From the NCBI GenBank assembly GCA_003508835.1, contig PUFA01000062.1:496001-560000 (forward strand): a stretch of DNA of 64,000 nucleotides, read 5' to 3'. Source of the DNA: Eonycteris spelaea. Lineage: Eukaryota; Chordata; Mammalia; Chiroptera; Pteropodidae. A program made the position numbers and the translations under genes. Below the pieces are notes generated by a model, which worked only from the letters and a program-made list of their open reading frames with translations, ran no database searches and was not told the origin of the DNA. Each line of letters begins with the position of its first letter. Positions within the stretch are counted from its first letter, which is position 1. Positions 36,786 to 49,664 of this stretch are shown here, in pieces.

Positions 36786-36821
<36 letters not shown>

Positions 36822-38025
36822 AAAGTTAACTTAAATCTTAGTTCTGTAATTTAATAACATAAACCTCCCTGGGTTTTAATTGCCTCCTTTATGAAGTGCG
36901 TAAACCAGGTATTTTATAAAATCTCTTTAAATTCAGTTTTCTAAAATCAAATTAAATTCATTCAGAGTGTTATAAATTAGAGCTCTTCTCTAGTGAATAC
37001 TTTTTCTACTAAATAAACTTATTTCTGAAATAGGACACATCCAGCATTTATTGAGTACGGCATTTCAACTGTATAAAGAGGAGTAAATAAACAAAAACAA
37101 TAACCTGCAGAGCACACTTTTACTCAGCATTAGGGAAGTGAAATGCATAGCATTGTATGCATTTCTCCGAAAACGAGAAAATGTGCCTAATTATTTGTGT
37201 CGTTGTGCTGAGCACCACATAGAACTTGTTGCGATCGCATTTTTGTTCACTTTGATTTTACAATCATAAAATAAGTATACTCCTTCCAAAGGAAAGGCAG
37301 CCCATTGAAGTCATGTCTTGGGCAGCAGACCTTTCAAACAGAACCCTTCACGTCACATTGAGTGAGCTGCAGGAGAGCTCCAATCCCAAACTGTGCGTTC
37401 CTTGGACACCAACAGAGCTTTACTTCTCAGTAAACCAGTTTACTTTTTGAGGCACTCTTCACTATAAAACACAGATAACGATCTTTGCTTTGTGTGAATT
37501 ATGGGATTACTCTCAGGAGAAAAACGTTGAAATTTACACAGAAAATAATTTCCTGAGCTCCCTGTAACTACCACTTCTCATGTAGGCCAAAAAAATCTGA
37601 ACCCTCTTGCTCTAAAGGCCCGTTTTAAATCCACACGACTTTGTCTCCCCAAAACACTGAAGATTAATACAAATACTAGCATTAAGTCTATATTCAAATA
37701 AAAAGTTATAAAACAAGGTGAAAAAAGTCTCCTAGGGTCAAAATTACCCTCGTTTGGCTAAGTCCTAGGTTTTCATTTGGGTAAACTAACCAAAACAATA
37801 TTTTCGTGTAAAGCTGTGAAATCACTCAGTATGGCAAGATGCTAAAGTGCTGGCACTGACAATAGTTTCATAGATCTCAAGTTATCTCACCCCAGGGAAT
37901 ACATTTTCGTTAATTGGAACAATCAAGTGAACTGCCAGTACTATTTAAGTTCGCCATTTTTTTTTTGGCATTTACTTTTAATCCAGTAAAGCAATTGTAT
38001 AAGTGAATGATGGGTTGGTATAAGT
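35526..38025. other. Unrecognised; CpG-retaining unique block about 37120-37660
   Basis: 35526-36780 is plain AT-rich sequence. A32 lies at 36788-36819. From about 37120 to 37660 the DNA keeps several CpGs ('tctccgaaaacg', 'gttgcgatcgcattt', 'cttcacgtcac', 'tgtgcgttcc', 'aaaacgttg') and matches no repeat that I know. Confidence 0.4.
36788..36819 (+). repeat. Poly(A) tract, 32 bases
   Basis: Pure A run after 'gttgaaattgc'; no known retroposon body upstream. Confidence 0.95.
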
Positions 38026-38029
38026 ATCT

Positions 38030-38290
38030 CCATTCAGGCAGGTCAATTATGGGCCTTACATGTTAGAGTAAAGGGTTTCCATGTTATTCTAAAGAGAATG
38101 AGATTTATATTCAAAAGAAGGGAGAGATCTATTTAGGAAGAATATTCTAACATACAATATTTTGCAGAAGGGAGTTTTGCAGGCACAAAACCAGGTAGAA
38201 GAAAATGCAATAGTTATGAAAAATGACTGCAATCAATATAGCATTTTGGAAGTATAGCAAAATAGCCAAACCTGTGAAATTTTACAAAGG
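38030..38290 (-). repeat. L2 LINE (antisense), diverged
   Basis: 'gggccttacatgttagagtaaagggtttccatgttattctaaagagaatgag' resembles antisense L2 ('gggccttgtaggccatgttaaggactttggctttattctgag'). Distal part weak. Confidence 0.55.
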
Positions 38291-39243
38291 GTAAGTAATA
38301 AAACTTGGTAGCGAAATAAAACACTGGAGTGACAAATACGTCTCTAAGGTTTAATGCATGTAAAAACTACAGGAAATGCAGTCTCTTTGGCATACAAGGC
38401 AGGAAAACTGTCTTGTGGTCAAATATTTTACAATTTTAAAATGCTGTGTTTAAAATGGATTCAGAATATTGAATAAGAAACAAGTCCACAAAAAAATGAA
38501 TGCCTAGAACTCAGAAGAAAGGATCGAGCTGAAGATATAGATTTAGAAGACATTTATAGAGACAATCAAACAATCCAAACAAATTTACTCTGAGAGGATG
38601 CAGAGAAACTAACCACCTCAAAATCATTAGAAGTCATGCATCTAAAGGCAAAAATTATTAGTTTGATACTATTAATGAAATGTCTCATAACTTGAATTTC
38701 AAAAAATTGCTCACATCAATGATGAATTATAGTATTACTTACCATTCATTTTATTTTAATTCTATGAAAGTTATTTATATGCATTATATATAAAGCAGGT
38801 CTATTAAGTAATGCATTGCATTCTCAAACAATTCAGGATAATGCTACTAACTACATTATCTACATGTATATTCATATAACTTTAATCATGAACTACTATT
38901 AAAATTAAGAATCTTACAATGGTTCAGATTTTCATATCAAAAACTGTGATACAAATTATATTAACTTTTTTCACTAACCTTCCTCAGTCTAATTCATATT
39001 TGGGTAGGGTGAAAATGCACAAAAATTCTGTTTTTTTTCCACTTTAAATATCAGTGTATTTAATTACACAGCATAATCACAAAACTCATATTAGAAGAGT
39101 ACAAAGACATGAAACAAAAACATAACTTCAGACTATATTTGCATAATGTCTCTTACAAATTTGTATATTTAATTGTGATGCTTGCTAAAAATTACAGTTC
39201 TATGTATACTTGTTTTTTTAATCATTGTCTTGTTTCACTACTT
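38291..39243. other. Unrecognised AT-rich non-coding
   Basis: No gene, RNA or named repeat seen. Confidence 0.45.
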
Positions 39244-39244
39244 G

Positions 39245-39312
39245 TACACTTGAAGAGAGCAAGGACCACTATATATCTAATAGTTACTCCAGTGTCTGGC
39301 ACATAATATAGT
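39245..39312 (+). repeat. L2 LINE 3' end (sense)
   Basis: 'cttgaagagagcaaggaccactatat' and 'ccagtgtctggcacataatatag' match the L2 end. Confidence 0.65.
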
Positions 39313-42300
39313 TGTCCGTCAAGTTTACACAGAAAAGAGAGTAATCGAGGATTTTAAGTGATACAATCTAATAGTTTTCTATATTTGGCAAAATATCAAG
39401 GAAGAAAATATATTGGCATCCCTAGTTAAAAAACCTAGGCTGTTCATGTATTCTCACACACACAAATAATTTTATCTGTTCTACCTTTTTACCATAATAT
39501 CTTAAAAATAATAGTTACTAGTTTATGGTATTTCCATCATATGTAGCAATCTGCTATCTATATATAATTATCATCTTTAATTTGTAGATGACAAATCTAA
39601 AATTTAGAATAAGTAAATAATTTTTTTTTTCAGGATAATAGAATTGATGACTAGAACAAGAAATCCTACTTGGTTCTTTGGATTTTGAAGGCAGATAAAA
39701 AAAAATCACTTCAGATGAATACATTTCAAATAGAATGCTCTACTCATTTGTACATTATAATTAACTCTGCTATTTCTCCATTAAGTACCCATTAACTACA
39801 AAATGTAACTTTTCTGCAAAAAGGTCAATGTGTATCTTCTTTCAGCCCACTTCATTTCTACTATCACTGCAAGTCTGAATGCAAGATTATGTTGCTTAAG
39901 AGCTCAGACTGAAAGAGTTCAGGCAAAAAAAAAAAAAAAAAGATTTCTTATGCTTCTTATATGAAAATGATGTCACTGAAAGTTGTACATTAATCATGTG
40001 TTCATTAACTTGAAAAGCATATGTGCAGTTTAAGTACAATAATATAAACATTATTTACGATAAAAAGCTTCTACTAAATTTTCCTATAAAACTTCCAATC
40101 AGAGAAACAGTAAATGTGTAATTCCTTGGGTAAATTAATTGCTAATTGTGATTGCTGTCTTATTTTAAAATAAATTTGCTAGTATCACAATCCATTATTT
40201 GGAACTAAATTGGTATGCAGCATCTACATACCAAAATAAAAGCAATATATTAATGTTAACTAATTTTAATAATTTCTTATATAAGACAAGTTATAAGCAT
40301 CATTTATGATTTAATTTTATATAAATCAAGATAAATATCATGCATAATTGTTAGCAAAATGATGAAGAATAATATTGTCATAATTGCAATGAGTTTATTG
40401 TGAGCAGATGATGAGGAGAAGAAAAAATGAAAGTAGTTAGTTCCTGGAGCTTAATAAAACATATGGAAATTAATGCTTTCATTAATTATTGGAGAAAATA
40501 ATGGGGAAAATGTTCTCATTCTCCTGGGGAAATTATATCAAATACTTGTTTTTGACAGGGCCAAATAATTATTGAAGGGCCTTACATCTGTAAAATGCTA
40601 TGATTATAAAATATATTTCATCTAAATCAAAATACCTATCTCGGTGCTTCCCTCTGTTATATATTACATATTTTATGTGTACTGTCATTGGTGAAACCAA
40701 GAAAGAAAGTCAATTCTTATACAAATGTATGCTTTTTCTCTCTTAATGACCCATAATCTCCTACTTGAATCATATCTTTTCCCATCCTCAAATCATTTAC
40801 TAGACATCTTAAGACTGTTCACTCTCTTAAATTCATCTTTGAATTCACTTTACATTTCCCCCATCCCCATATGCAATTGAGTAAACACTTAGTTATATAA
40901 AATGTCCTTCAATTTAATTCAATTCAAAAATTAATTAAATAATCCATGTTTCTAGCACAGTAGATCATGTAGGAATCTAAAGATCTTCAAGGAATAGCCC
41001 TATCTTCTGAATGTATAGTGAATCTACTGGAATAATAAACAAGATGATAATGGAAGTGCTAGAATAGATGCAAGGAGGGCTAGGAGGACGTTAGAAATGG
41101 TCCATACATATGATATTTGATGTGTGTCTGGAAGAATAGATTATTATTACTTTTTTTGTGTAGGAAAGGGGAGAGTTACAATGTTTAGAAGGAAATATGT
41201 ATAAACTTTAGAACTGTTAGAATCTGAGCATATACAAAAATTATAATGAAAGAGAAATGAAAAAGATAGTTGGGTTGGGGCAGTGAGTATAAGAGATAAA
41301 ACCAAAGAAACTGGCCTCAGATTTGACAAGCAAAAAAAAAAAAAAAAAAAAAAAAAGTTTCCCTGAGCAGATTGTCTTGATTATTTCTTTTTACCATTTA
41401 TTTATCATGGTTTTTTTGTTGTTGTTTTCTTATGTATATACATTTTTTTATTACTTTCAAGTATAGTTGATGAATTTTTAAAGAGGTAATTCTAGTAAAA
41501 AAAATAGAATATTCTAGATTCATGAGAAAGTGGAGGCAGATAAAAGGCAATATTTAAAAAAAAGTCCAAAAGGGAAGATTGCACAACAGTCTTACCTTTG
41601 CCTATTGTATGACTATTATAAAATAATTTTAACTGATTTCTTCACATTGTCTTCCTTATATTTCCACACTATATAGTTTATCACAAAATAATCTTATCTG
41701 ACCTTCTCACATTTTCCTCTGCTATCACATAGTATGTATATATATGTTTTACATTTATTAAAGCAATTACCATTATTCTTTTAATGGAAGTTTATTTCCA
41801 TTTTCTAGTCACAGAATATCTAACCTAAATTTGTAACAAAGGATAAATACCAAAAGATCACTTTATTTTTGATTATTTACTCTATGTAAACATTTGGAAA
41901 AGAACAAGCTTTACAGACAAATGTAGCTGAATATTTTACACTGCCTCTAATTTAGTCCCATAGATGAAACCAGAAATATTTTAAACATAAGTAACCTTAC
42001 CAGTATATGCCCTGTTAAAGAATGACATGTTCCAAAGCCAGTCACTGGGAACTGTTAAACCCTAATGATAAAGATTTAAACCTCAATAGTGTTATTCAAA
42101 CTATAGCACTTTTTTTTCTGACTTAACAGATTAGGATCTTCAAAGATTCTGGCATAAGATTCATTTCTACATTTCTGAATTCATGTCACTGCTGAATTAA
42201 TTTCTTTGTCATAAAGTGGAGATTGTACATAAATATTTCAAATGAAGACAAACAGATTATTTTTCACCTAATCATTATTTCTATGGATAGATGGCATATA

Positions 42301-43544
42301 GCATGTTATTAGGGAAACAATATTACCATAGAAGATATCTATTCTTTACTACTCACAAACTGTTAATTAACTAATCTTTTACTCACCATTCTCTGTTAAT
42401 TAACTAACTGGTTTATTCTTCACTATTAACTGATTCTAATTCTCTTCTTCTCTTCATTTTTAATTAAATTGAATTTAGGTGAATCATTTATTTTTCTTTT
42501 TGAGCAGATTCTTATCTATAATATAAAATTTCAGCAAGTGACATATACTGCTTATTCTGGGTCCACATTTTATTGACTAGATGTTTACTTCAACTTCAAA
42601 TATAATAAAAGTTGGCTATTTCCTTACGTCTGACCTGAGGTATTTTTTTTTATTTGATAAATAACATTTTTATTGAATCCTTATGTTCAAGATAATATAT
42701 CTATTGAGTTCAAAGAACTGTAAAGAAAAAGGGGGTTAGTGGAAGGTATTGTTTATTGTCAAAAAGAACTGGAAGAGAGGTAAGGCATTGCTCTAGGGAA
42801 CAATAATATTCTCAGTAAAGTGGGGGGGACAGGATGACCACCACACTTCAATAATTCTGCACAAATAAATGCCTCTTTCCCGGTTTCTGCAACTTCACCC
42901 ACTAACCCACTAACATAGGTTTGGAACTAAAAACTCACTAACACTGATTAGACCAGTTACATGGTTTCTTATCATGCTCTGGATTTTTTTTTTTTTTTTT
43001 TGGCTTCAGGGTTCTCAGCATGAATCGCACTGTTCTTTGTTTTAGGAACTCCACCAAAACTAAAACTGAAGTAGTCTTTTAAAAAATCCAACTATAGGGA
43101 AAATAGATGAAAAACTGGAAAGCCATTCTGCAAATGCTTTGACATATATTATCTTCTTCACATTGTGAACTTACAAATCAGAAAATAGAAAGGGGACAGA
43201 GTCAGGAGTGTTCACACATGTATCTTCATTTCTATTTAAGTAATAGAACTTTTTTTTTTAATGGTTTTAGTTAGGTCTCTATAGCTGCAAGCCTGTGAAA
43301 GCTTAATTGTTTAATTCTCCTTAAATTTTATCAAGCTAGAAATCATTATTATGTGATGGCCCAAATTGTACAAATGTATCATTTTTTTTTACTGTTAAGA
43401 AGAAAGAGAAATAGAATTAGATCTGGTACCTAAATGGCAGTGATGGTGGTATTAAGGGGCACAGTGGAAGGGAAAGATGATTGAGAAATATGAAATTCCA
43501 GCAGAAAGCATTTCTTTCTTTTTATTAACTAAGGAAGTTAGGTT
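39313..43544. other. Long AT-rich stretch; homopolymers and a local duplication only
   Basis: A18 at 39925-39942, A25 at 41332-41356, T17 near 42986-43002, and a direct repeat of 'ctgttaattaacta' near 42360 and 42394. No gene or named repeat seen. Confidence 0.45.
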
Positions 43545-43551
43545 TAGGTAG

Positions 43552-44021
43552 TGGATTAGTCAGTGTCTCCAGAGAAAGAGAACCAGTAAGAGATTTATTA
43601 TAAGTATTGGCTCACGTGATTATGATTTGCTGGAGAACTAGGAAAGCCAGTGATATACTGCAATTCAGTCCAAGTCCAAAGGCCTGAGAATGGGGAGTAG
43701 GTTGGAGACAGGAGAACAGTAAGTTCGTCTAAAACCTCAAGAACCAGGAGCATCATAATCTGAGAGCAGGAGAAGATGGACGTCCTAGCTCAAGCAGGGA
43801 GAGCGAATTCACCCTTTCTCCACCCTTTTGTTTTATTCAGGCCCTCAACAGATAGGCTGATGCCCACCCACATTGTTGAGGGTGATCACCTTTATTCAGT
43901 CTACCGATTGAAATGGCAAGCTCTTCCAGAGACACCCTCACACACACCCCCAGAAATAGTTTTTTACATGCTATCTGAGTATGACTTAGTACAGTCAAGT
44001 TGACACATAAACTTAACCCCA
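43552..44021 (-). mobile_element. Solo MLT2-type ERVL LTR (antisense)
   Basis: Antisense MLT2 from 'tggattagtcagtgtctccagagaaagagaacc' through 'ttattataagtattggctcacgtgattatg', 'ttttgttttattcaggccctcaacagatagg', 'gatgcccacccacattgttgagggtgatcacctttattcagtc' to 'gtcaagttgacacataaacttaacccca'. Ends are TG and CA. The 7-mer 'taggtag' abuts both ends (43545-43551 and 44022-44028). There is no internal sequence, so the LTR arose by recombination between the two LTRs of a former provirus. It is the same LTR class as at 18083-18700. Confidence 0.9.
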
Positions 44022-45426
44022 TAGGTAGGTAGGAAAACAACTTAAGGCAAAAAGGAATTACCAGCTTAGATGAATAAAAAGGACTAAGTAACGTGTACTT
44101 GCACATTCATTTTACATGATCTATAACCCCTTTATATTAATAAAGGAACCAAGTAAAAACTATAGTTTGGTACTTAAAATATCCTATTATTTTTTTAAAA
44201 TAGTTTCTTATGAATATAAAGAGAGCTCTAAAACGTCCTACATTTTATAAAAAATGAATAATACTTCTCTTTCATGACTAGCAAACACAAGGCTAAATGA
44301 GAGCAATTGTTAAGATATTCTCTTGAGCACTGTAGAGAAGTGGTCTCTGCAATAGTTTTCTATTACTGCATGTATTAAGATAATTATATGCTTTTCCTCT
44401 TAATCTGTGATTAATAGATGGACTGTTACACTCTTTATTTCTGGGAAGAGTCCAACTGATGACATTATACTTATAAGCATTATTGGATTATTTTTTTTTT
44501 CAAATATTTTATTTAATCATTACATGTTTATAAGTAAAATTTTCCTATGATTTTAAATTATTGTCCTTATGATTTTGTTTTTAAGGTTATAACTGATAAT
44601 CCAATAAATAGTATAGTGATTCTACATTTTATCTTCTTGAGAACATTTTTTGTATGATTGTATATATCTGCTCCTTTATGTTTAAGTAATTATTTAATCA
44701 GTATAAGATTAAAGAAAATTTTCTTTTCACACAATATTAAAGAACACACAGTATTTTTTATTGTAATGTATATGCATGTACATATGTCATAGGCATGAAG
44801 GAGGCTATCAGACCATTCAAGAAGTCACATATTTAAAACAGATTTGAACAAATAAGAATGTTTCAAATAACAAAGAAATGAGCAAAACTCTTCTCTTGTT
44901 TACTAATCTTGTTAAAACATCAGACTCTCTTCTAGAATATCATATTTATATTTAAAGGTATAGATGTTTTCAAAAAAAAAGTAATAAATAACAGGAAAAA
45001 AATTTCTCTGGGTTGTTTAGCAACATCATTTCTTCCTTTCTTTGTGTCTGTAACTTCAGTTTAGTTCATCACTAAGCCAGAAAATCTGTCCGTCCCTACA
45101 ACCTTTTTTCACAAGTATGTTTTATATAAAAGTATAGTCAGCTTTGTATAAACTGAATAACAGTTAAGGTTGTCTCTTTACCTAAAAAAATAGTCATTGC
45201 ACAATCCCTGCTAATGAAACAATCTAAAGCCACTTTTTAGCTTTTGCTGTACTCTTCTGGCATGTCTCTTATCTTTGCTTTGTTTTTTTTTTAAACCAAT
45301 CTATCATGAAAGTAAATCAGTGAGCATCCTTCATACATATATAGTCTTATTTATCAGCATAATTTGAATTTAAAGGTGTTAATTTAAAAAAGCAACATAA
45401 ATTGAAAATCTGTCTCCTTGGTCATT

Positions 45427-45438
45427 TCTTTCTTTCTT

Positions 45439-45481
<43 letters not shown>
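45427..45481. repeat. (CTTT)n grading into T41
   Basis: Three to four CTTT units lead into an uninterrupted T run at 45441-45481. On the minus strand it could be a retroposon A-tail, but the adjacent sequence is not a known family. Confidence 0.95.
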
Positions 45482-45482
<1 letters not shown>

Positions 45483-46879
45483 GAAAAACTATCATGAGAG
45501 GCATTCTAATTTCAGCATTTGTTCCTGAAATGACTTTGATTGTGTGTGTCCCCACATGCAAGCACAATTACAGTACTTAGAAACTACATTAGCACTAATC
45601 TCACTAATGCCATTAAAATTGTTTTTATGATTTTTGTTTAAATTGGTAAAACAGAATTCATCAAAATATTATGTTGCTTGGGAAATAGCAAAAACATGAC
45701 TTCTCTTGTGGCTCTCTTATAATTACATGAGGTCACTTCAGAGATCAAGGGATGACCCAGTAATTTATACCAGTAGGTAAGAATAACATAGTTGTTTATT
45801 TTGTAGTAATCTAAAAATATAATCTTTTCCATAGTTCTGAGAGTCACTTTTTACTGCTGTTTTTCATTTTGATAGATTATTTTGGACTACAAGTAAAATC
45901 ATTAATTGAGTAAAAAAAATTGAATATGCTATTGACATTCTTATTTTTTTAGTGTATTTACTGGGTCATAATACATAAGACATAATTCATGATACACAAA
46001 AGGCTGCATAATTCTAACTTCATTCCTGGTCTTATTTCCAATTCTAAAGCTAACTATATGTTAAATAAAATGTCCTTCCTAAGTCTTTTAATTTTATACT
46101 TGATTTTTTCTAAAGTTATTAATTTGCTAATTCTGTAAGTTTTTTAACTACATAAAGTTACCATTTGCTAACTATGTTTGGAATATCACTCACATCACAT
46201 CTGTCTTAAATTAAATTTTGCTTGGTCTCCCCAAATAACACTTGCACATAATCCTGATTCAGTTTCAAGGTCTGTCTTTCCCTCTCCCTAACAAAGAAAA
46301 ATGTTTCCATAAAAATGTAGGAAGTCTCCACAGCCATTCATGGGAACATTCACTGGACATTTACTTTTCTGCATATGCTAATAAGCTTGCAGCTGCTGAC
46401 ACTTCAGTCTCCTGAAATCCAAAATCACTTGGGTCAAGGCTGCTGCCTCACTTCCTCATTCTTTTAACCTTTAGAGTTTAAATCCTTTATCACTTCTCTA
46501 CCCAGACAATTCAACATAATATTTTCTTTGGCATCTTTCATAGTAATAACAATGTTTAGGATTTGCCTTTTGGATATTCCAACATTTGTCTTTTATTCTA
46601 ACCCCCCACACAAATTAATCTAGAGGGGTAAACTGAGGCCAGTCCATAGGAGACAGGCTTAGTGTATCCCAGAGTAAAGATGCAAATGGTATTTGATTTA
46701 CCATTCATTCAAGCTAATGAGTCTATACATTGAAAAGTACCATGTAATTTCTCAATAAGTTTTCCAGCTACCCTGAATTTTCAAAAATGTAATCTTATTG
46801 TATTATATTCTAATTATGTTTTATGACTTTGTGTAATGTAAATCCCTAATTTTAAAGAAAGTATGTTTATAACCCAAAT

Positions 46880-46965
46880 ATGAATATATGTGTATATAAA
46901 TATATATTAAAACACGTATATATATCTCTGTGTATATATGTATGTATATGTATATATACATTACC
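46880..46965. repeat. (TA/TG)-rich alternating purine-pyrimidine tract
   Basis: Imperfect TATATG/TATATA repeats such as 'gtatatatgtatgtatatg'. Confidence 0.85.
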
Positions 46966-47089
46966 TACATTTTTATTGTATTAAGAGCAGTCTGGTATGC
47001 CCTTGATTGCTGGTAGGCGCATTGACGATCAAATACAGTAATCACAGCAAACTGGAATATTAGAAAGATTAAATAATTTGTTTTTTATT

Positions 47090-47215
47090 CTCCTGCTTAC
47101 ACCCAACTAACTGTTGCAAGAGCGATCCTCCTAAATATATCATTCTCTAGTTACACATTATACAAATACCTCTGATGGCTTTTCTTTGCTCAAATGTTTT
47201 CAACATTGTTTTAAT
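47090..47215 (+). repeat. L2 LINE fragment (sense)
   Basis: 'tgttgcaagagcgatcctcctaaatata' followed by 'cctctgatggcttttctttgctc' matches the L2 segment around 'cagagtgatctttctaaaa...tccaatggcttcccattgc'. A probable continuation lies at 47520-47860. Confidence 0.55.
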
Positions 47216-47333
47216 TTTTGCCTGGAAGTAACAGTGATAAAAACGTTTATTCTAATGAACTGTGCCTATGAAATCATAATTAAGATTATCTGGGTGCTGT
47301 GTGTAATTCATTGCAGGAGGGTATAATCAACTT

Positions 47334-47343
47334 CCCCCCCCCC
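47334..47343 (+). repeat. C10 homopolymer
   Basis: Ten consecutive C, rare in this AT-rich window. Confidence 0.97.
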
Positions 47344-47519
47344 ACTATATAAAGTATAACATCGAACTAGTGAATGACCATGAATTACTAATGGGCCAAA
47401 CTGAAACATTCTAATTTATATTTTTGAAAACATAACTTACTAGTCTACTTTAGAAATTAATAACAGATCTTTTTCTGAATACCCCATATGTTATAACATC
47501 ACAGATGCAAATTATTGAC

Positions 47520-47860
47520 TTGGCAGATAAATTTCACACCTAAATTATGTAGAAGCTCTGTACAACATAGTTCCTATTTACTTCTTTGACTGTATTTTCC
47601 AATAACCATATTCCACAATCATTCTCAGAACATGCTTCTCTTCATTCTATCTGGAAAACTTTGTTTATAACATTCCACTCCTCCTTCTCCTTTTTCTTCT
47701 CCCAGGCCTATCTCCTCTTAATCATCCTTGATAGTAAACATTGACCACGAATTTGGGTCTATAATAATCTAGTCACTTCTTTGAAATCAACTAGGACTTA
47801 CTATTCTGACAGTACATTTGATTATTTTTATATGCTACCACAAATTCTAAGTATACCATG
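47520..47860 (+). repeat. Probable L2 LINE continuation (sense)
   Basis: 'gttcctatttacttctttgactg', 'cagaacatgcttctcttcattctatctggaaaactttg' and 'cttctcccaggcctatctcc' run in L2 order (effort similar to '...tgcctggaacgctctt'). Weak. Confidence 0.4.
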
Positions 47861-47864
47861 TATG

Positions 47865-49218
47865 TGTATGTACATTATAGACACTATATAATATATATTA
47901 CATATGGACCACATACATGCATATGAGGACACACACTCAGATAGCATACATATTTCTTCTGACCTCACTATAAAATTTGTAAGTCTATCAGCCGATGTCA
48001 TCTTGTCCTATAAGATACATGGCAGTACCTCGGTTCTCATATAAGGCAATGTCCTAATCAATATGTCAATGCACAAGAACATACAATCTTCTGATTTTAT
48101 ACCGCTTCCTTGATTCCAGTTTCACACACGCATAGCCTTCTTGTTGCCACCACCTGCTGCTGGCCTCCCACTGTGCCACACAGATCTGGATTCAGTTGCC
48201 AATCTCCTTCTCGGAGAGGGTGGGGGGAAGAATTAAATATTTTAACTGGCCATTTTGTGTATTTCAAACTTTAATACATTGAGAAAAAAATAAAGGACCT
48301 AATGCTTGACGATTTGCTCTCTTCTTGCTCTCTTTTTCTCTTCTCCCTAAAATTTCTGTTTGCTGACTATATAACAATTTGTACATGAGTCTGGCCTTTA
48401 CATTAATTGTGGCTTTCTCATCTTATATTACTTATATTGGTTCAAGTCATCCTTTGTAAATAAGTTCAGAATTTAATAGTTAAAATTTTTCAACAGAATA
48501 TTTTATTCTCAGCAAGTCATCCTTTCCAACATACAGGCTTTGATATTATAATAAAAAAACACCATGTAGAAAAATACTTTTTCTCAACTTCATGGGTGTT
48601 TCTTAATAAAAACATCTCTTGTTAACTCTAAAGGCTGAATGATGATAAAAATCAAGAGGTCTTCAGAGGTTTCTTTAATAGCTACAGTATCTTAAACACT
48701 AGAGTTGTTTATTCATTTTCATGGCAGAGTGGAGTTTCGAATGTGTCTGGTCTTGATTTTAATGCAGCATATGCTGTGAAAAATCAACTGAGGCTAACTT
48801 ATTTTCCTTAAAAATTTGTTTCCAAAGGGTAAAGTTAACAAAACTTCCTATATACAAACAAAATAGCAGAACATTATAAGCACTTAAATTTCAAAAGACA
48901 CATAAATACAGATTCAATTTCAAATAAATCCAAGTTCAATCTCCAGTCTAGTATTTTCTTATCATGTACATGTTTTCATTAAGGAACAATGTATTAAGAA
49001 GAAGAGAAAGATAAATTAACACATCTTTTGAGCTGCTGCTTTATGTGAGGCACAGTGATTGGTGTCTGAGTAAATTGATTCACCAGCAGAAAGCTGTGAG
49101 TTAGCTACTACTCATAAATCAAATAAGAAAACTGAAGCTCAGAAGCATAGCATTTATTCATTAATTTTAAAATACTGTCTTTTTTAGTTGTCTCTAACGT
49201 TGGTATTAAAAGCATAAT
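47865..49218. other. Unrecognised non-coding
   Basis: No gene, RNA or named repeat seen; 48110-48230 is slightly GC-richer. Confidence 0.4.
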
Positions 49219-49219
49219 C

Positions 49220-49368
49220 CATGAAGCAACAGTAGCACCATCATCTCAGAGTTTATTGAAAAAATGGAATCTCAGGTCCTTCCACAATCTCTGAATAAGA
49301 ATCTGTATGTTAACATTAAACCTGGGGTGATTTGTATGAACATTAAACTTTGAGAAGCACTATGCCAG
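49220..49368 (-). mobile_element. MER5-like hAT-Charlie element (antisense)
   Basis: 'gcaacagtagcaccatcatctcagagtttattg', 'ggaatctcaggtccttccacaatctctgaataagaatctgtatgttaacatt', ending 'aacattaaactttgagaagcactatg' mirrors antisense MER5A. Confidence 0.75.
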
Positions 49369-49437
49369 TGGTCTTTCCCAGATTTAATCCTTAGAGTCTC
49401 TAATTCAAGTTTGAAGTATATTTTTTAGAAGTTAAAG

Positions 49438-49660
49438 TTGTAAATTTTCAGTTAGCACATCTGCTTTACACACAGAAGGTCCTCATTTTGAACCCCAGAG
49501 GATCCTCTGCCTGTGGTCTATGGCCATCCTACCCTGAACAAGCCTGATCCTGTCTGATCTTGGAAGCTAAGCAGGGTTTAGCCTGGTTAGCACATGGATG
49601 AGAATGAGAGACCACCTAGGAAGACCAGGTGCTGTAGGTATAAATAATAAGAAAAAGAAA
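49438..49660 (+). mobile_element. Hybrid tRNA-Val / 5S rRNA SINE (MEG-TR-like)
   Basis: The left part, about 49450-49500, matches tRNA-Val(TAC): 'gttagcacatctgctttacacacagaaggtcct' with a box B relic 'ttttgaacccc'. It is joined by a short linker to a full-length 5S rRNA-like body at 49516-49640 ('gtctatggccatcc' to 'ggtgctgtaggta'). The 5S internal promoter region is recognisable ('gaagctaagcagggt' and the 'ggttagcacatggatg' part), with a 6-base insertion after 'ggatgaga'. An A-rich tail follows. A possible target duplication is 'aagttaaag' (49429-49437) and 'aagtaaag' (49661-49668), inexact. Divergence from 5S rules out a working rRNA gene. Fruit bats have tRNA/5S hybrid SINEs named MEG-TR; assignment to that family is from memory. 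Confidence 0.8.
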
Positions 49661-49664
49661 AAGT

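Larger units (their letters stand above)
44029..47085. other. Unrecognised AT-rich stretch with simple repeats
   Basis: A (CTTT)n/T41 tract at 45427-45481 and a TA/TG-rich alternating tract at 46880-46965. No gene or named repeat found. Confidence 0.45.

Noticed and set aside
45379..45567. Lys-rich ORF on the minus strand
   Set aside because: Translation of the (CTTT)n/T41 tract.
49516..49640. Functional 5S rRNA gene
   Set aside because: Many CpG-site changes and a 6-base insertion, fused to a tRNA-like head with an A-rich tail instead of a T-run terminator. It is a SINE.
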